The notes beneath the pieces were generated by a model. That model did not search any database. It was given only the letters and a program-made list of their open reading frames with translations, and had not been told where the DNA came from. Shown here in pieces: positions 6,012 to 6,768 of a DNA stretch of 6,768 nucleotides (position 1 is its first letter; every line of letters begins with the position of its first letter). Source of the DNA: Clostridiales bacterium (GTDB lineage: Bacteria > Bacillota > Clostridia > Oscillospirales > Oscillospiraceae). Position numbers and translations under genes: made by a program. Where the stretch lies: contig DQDL01000088.1 in assembly GCA_003533405.1 (NCBI GenBank), positions 23,861 to 30,628 of the forward strand. The letters run 5' to 3'.

Positions 6012-6021
6012 AAATTTAAAA

Positions 6022-6768
6022 ATGTTTGAAAATCTCGTTGAAATTCTGAAGAATGATCCCCGCAAGATCGTTTACACCGAAGGCCACGATGCACGCATAC
6101 TTGAGTCTGCTGCAAGACTGAAAAAGGAAGGCTTCCTGACCCCCATTCTCGTCGGCAATGTCGATGAGGTCAAGGCTGCTGCCGCAAAGGGCGGTTTTGA
6201 TATAGACGGCCTTGAGATACTCGACCCCCTGACCTACGAGGGTATGGACGCAATGGTCGATGAAATGGTCGCTCTGCGCAAGGGCAAGATGAGCGCCGAG
6301 GACTGCCGTGCGGCTCTTTCCAAGGGTAATTACTTCGGCACCATGCTCGTCAAGATGGGCGTTGCAGACTGCCTGCTCGGCGGTGCGACCTATTCTACCG
6401 CCGATACCGTTCGTCCCGCACTTCAGCTCGTCAAGACCAAGAAGGGCGCACACCTCGTGTCCTCCTGCTTTATCATGATCCGTGGCGACGAGACCCTCGC
6501 AATGGGCGACTGCGCGATCAACATCGACTATCAGGATACCGTCGACAAGGAAGGCAATGTAACCTTTACCGCAGCTCAGAAGCTCGCAGAGGTCGCAATC
6601 GCAACCGCCGAGACCGCAAAGGTGTTCGGCATCGACCCGAAGGTCGCAATGCTGTCTTACTCCACCAAGGGCAGCGGCAAGGGCGTAAATGTCGACCTCG
6701 TTCGCAACGCCACCGAGGAAGCAAAGAAGCTTGCTCCCGAGCTCAAGCTCGACGGCGAGATGCAGTTT
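6022..6768 (+). CDS. pta: Phosphate acetyltransferase, N-terminal part (3' end outside window)
   Basis: Cytoplasmic enzyme that interconverts acetyl-CoA plus phosphate with acetyl phosphate plus CoA. With acetate kinase it yields ATP during acetate-forming fermentation. The window holds 249 codons; the short form of the family has about 330 residues, so roughly 80 are missing. Seen in order: RKIVYTEGHDARIL near the N-terminus (14-27), GNYFGTMLVKMGVADCLLGG (102-121), the family signature ATYSTADTVRPALQ (122-135), GDCAIN (162-167) and the active-site region AMLSYSTKGSGKG (209-221). There is no N-terminal DRTGG or AAA-like extension as in the long enterobacterial Pta. The ATG at 6022 has GGAGG 10 bases upstream. 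It is transcribed divergently from the regulator-lepA operon. An ackA gene often follows pta and would lie beyond the window. Confidence 0.95.
   Translation, partial: MFENLVEILKNDPRKIVYTEGHDARILESAARLKKEGFLTPILVGNVDEVKAAAAKGGFDIDGLEILDPLTYEGMDAMVDEMVALRKGKMSAEDCRAALSKGNYFGTMLVKMGVADCLLGGATYSTADTVRPALQLVKTKKGAHLVSSCFIMIRGDETLAMGDCAINIDYQDTVDKEGNVTFTAAQKLAEVAIATAETAKVFGIDPKVAMLSYSTKGSGKGVNVDLVRNATEEAKKLAPELKLDGEMQF

Noticed and set aside
5863..6021. Possible riboswitch or small RNA in the regulator-pta gap
   Set aside because: Both leaders are short (about 28 and 40 bases) and show no stable hairpin or known riboswitch core.
5820..6065. 81-codon open frame on the minus strand across the regulator-pta gap
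   Set aside because: It covers both predicted promoters and out-of-frame regulator sequence. Its product is low-complexity and typical of translated AT-rich DNA.
6016..6453. 145-codon open frame on the minus strand opposite pta
   Set aside because: It is the reverse of conserved pta codons and runs into the pta leader; it is a by-product of codon bias.

Overview
The window looks like core chromosome of an anaerobic Gram-positive bacterium, most likely a Clostridia member of the Ruminococcus/Oscillospiraceae kind. This is inferred from the style of the proteins, strong GGAGG-type ribosome binding sites, GTG starts, a fairly GC-rich coding bias with AT-rich intergenic gaps, and a phosphate acetyltransferase gene typical of acetate-forming fermenters. 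No sequence search was possible, so the taxon is a guess. There are no insertion sequences, phage genes, CRISPR arrays, tRNA or rRNA genes that I can see.

Layout. Positions 2-250 (+) hold the 3' end of upp (uracil phosphoribosyltransferase). It is followed by a strong hairpin at 265-293 that can stop transcription from both sides, because the next unit runs toward it. Positions 298-3613 (-) form a tight four-gene operon, read from right to left: an ECF-type RNA polymerase sigma factor, a small six-helix membrane protein, an ABC ATPase, and an ABC-2 type permease with a large extracytoplasmic domain. Each gene overlaps the next by 11 to 20 bases and each has its own ribosome binding site. The plan resembles the sigY operon of Bacillus subtilis (sigma factor, small membrane proteins, YxlF/YxlG ABC pair), but no classical anti-sigma domain is visible.

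Positions 3746-5862 (-) hold a second operon: a 104-residue XRE/Cro-type repressor whose stop codon overlaps the GTG start of lepA (elongation factor 4) by four bases. A hairpin at 3713-3738 follows lepA. Positions 6022-6768 (+) hold the first 249 codons of pta, cut by the window edge and transcribed away from the repressor.

The 159-base gap between the repressor gene and pta holds two back-to-back sigma-A-like promoters and an 11-base palindrome over the predicted start point of the repressor promoter, with a weaker related sequence at its -35 box. The simplest reading is an autoregulated repressor that controls lepA and perhaps pta. The two parts worth a second look are this regulator-lepA coupling and the sigma-factor/ABC operon with an unrecognised membrane protein in the anti-sigma position.
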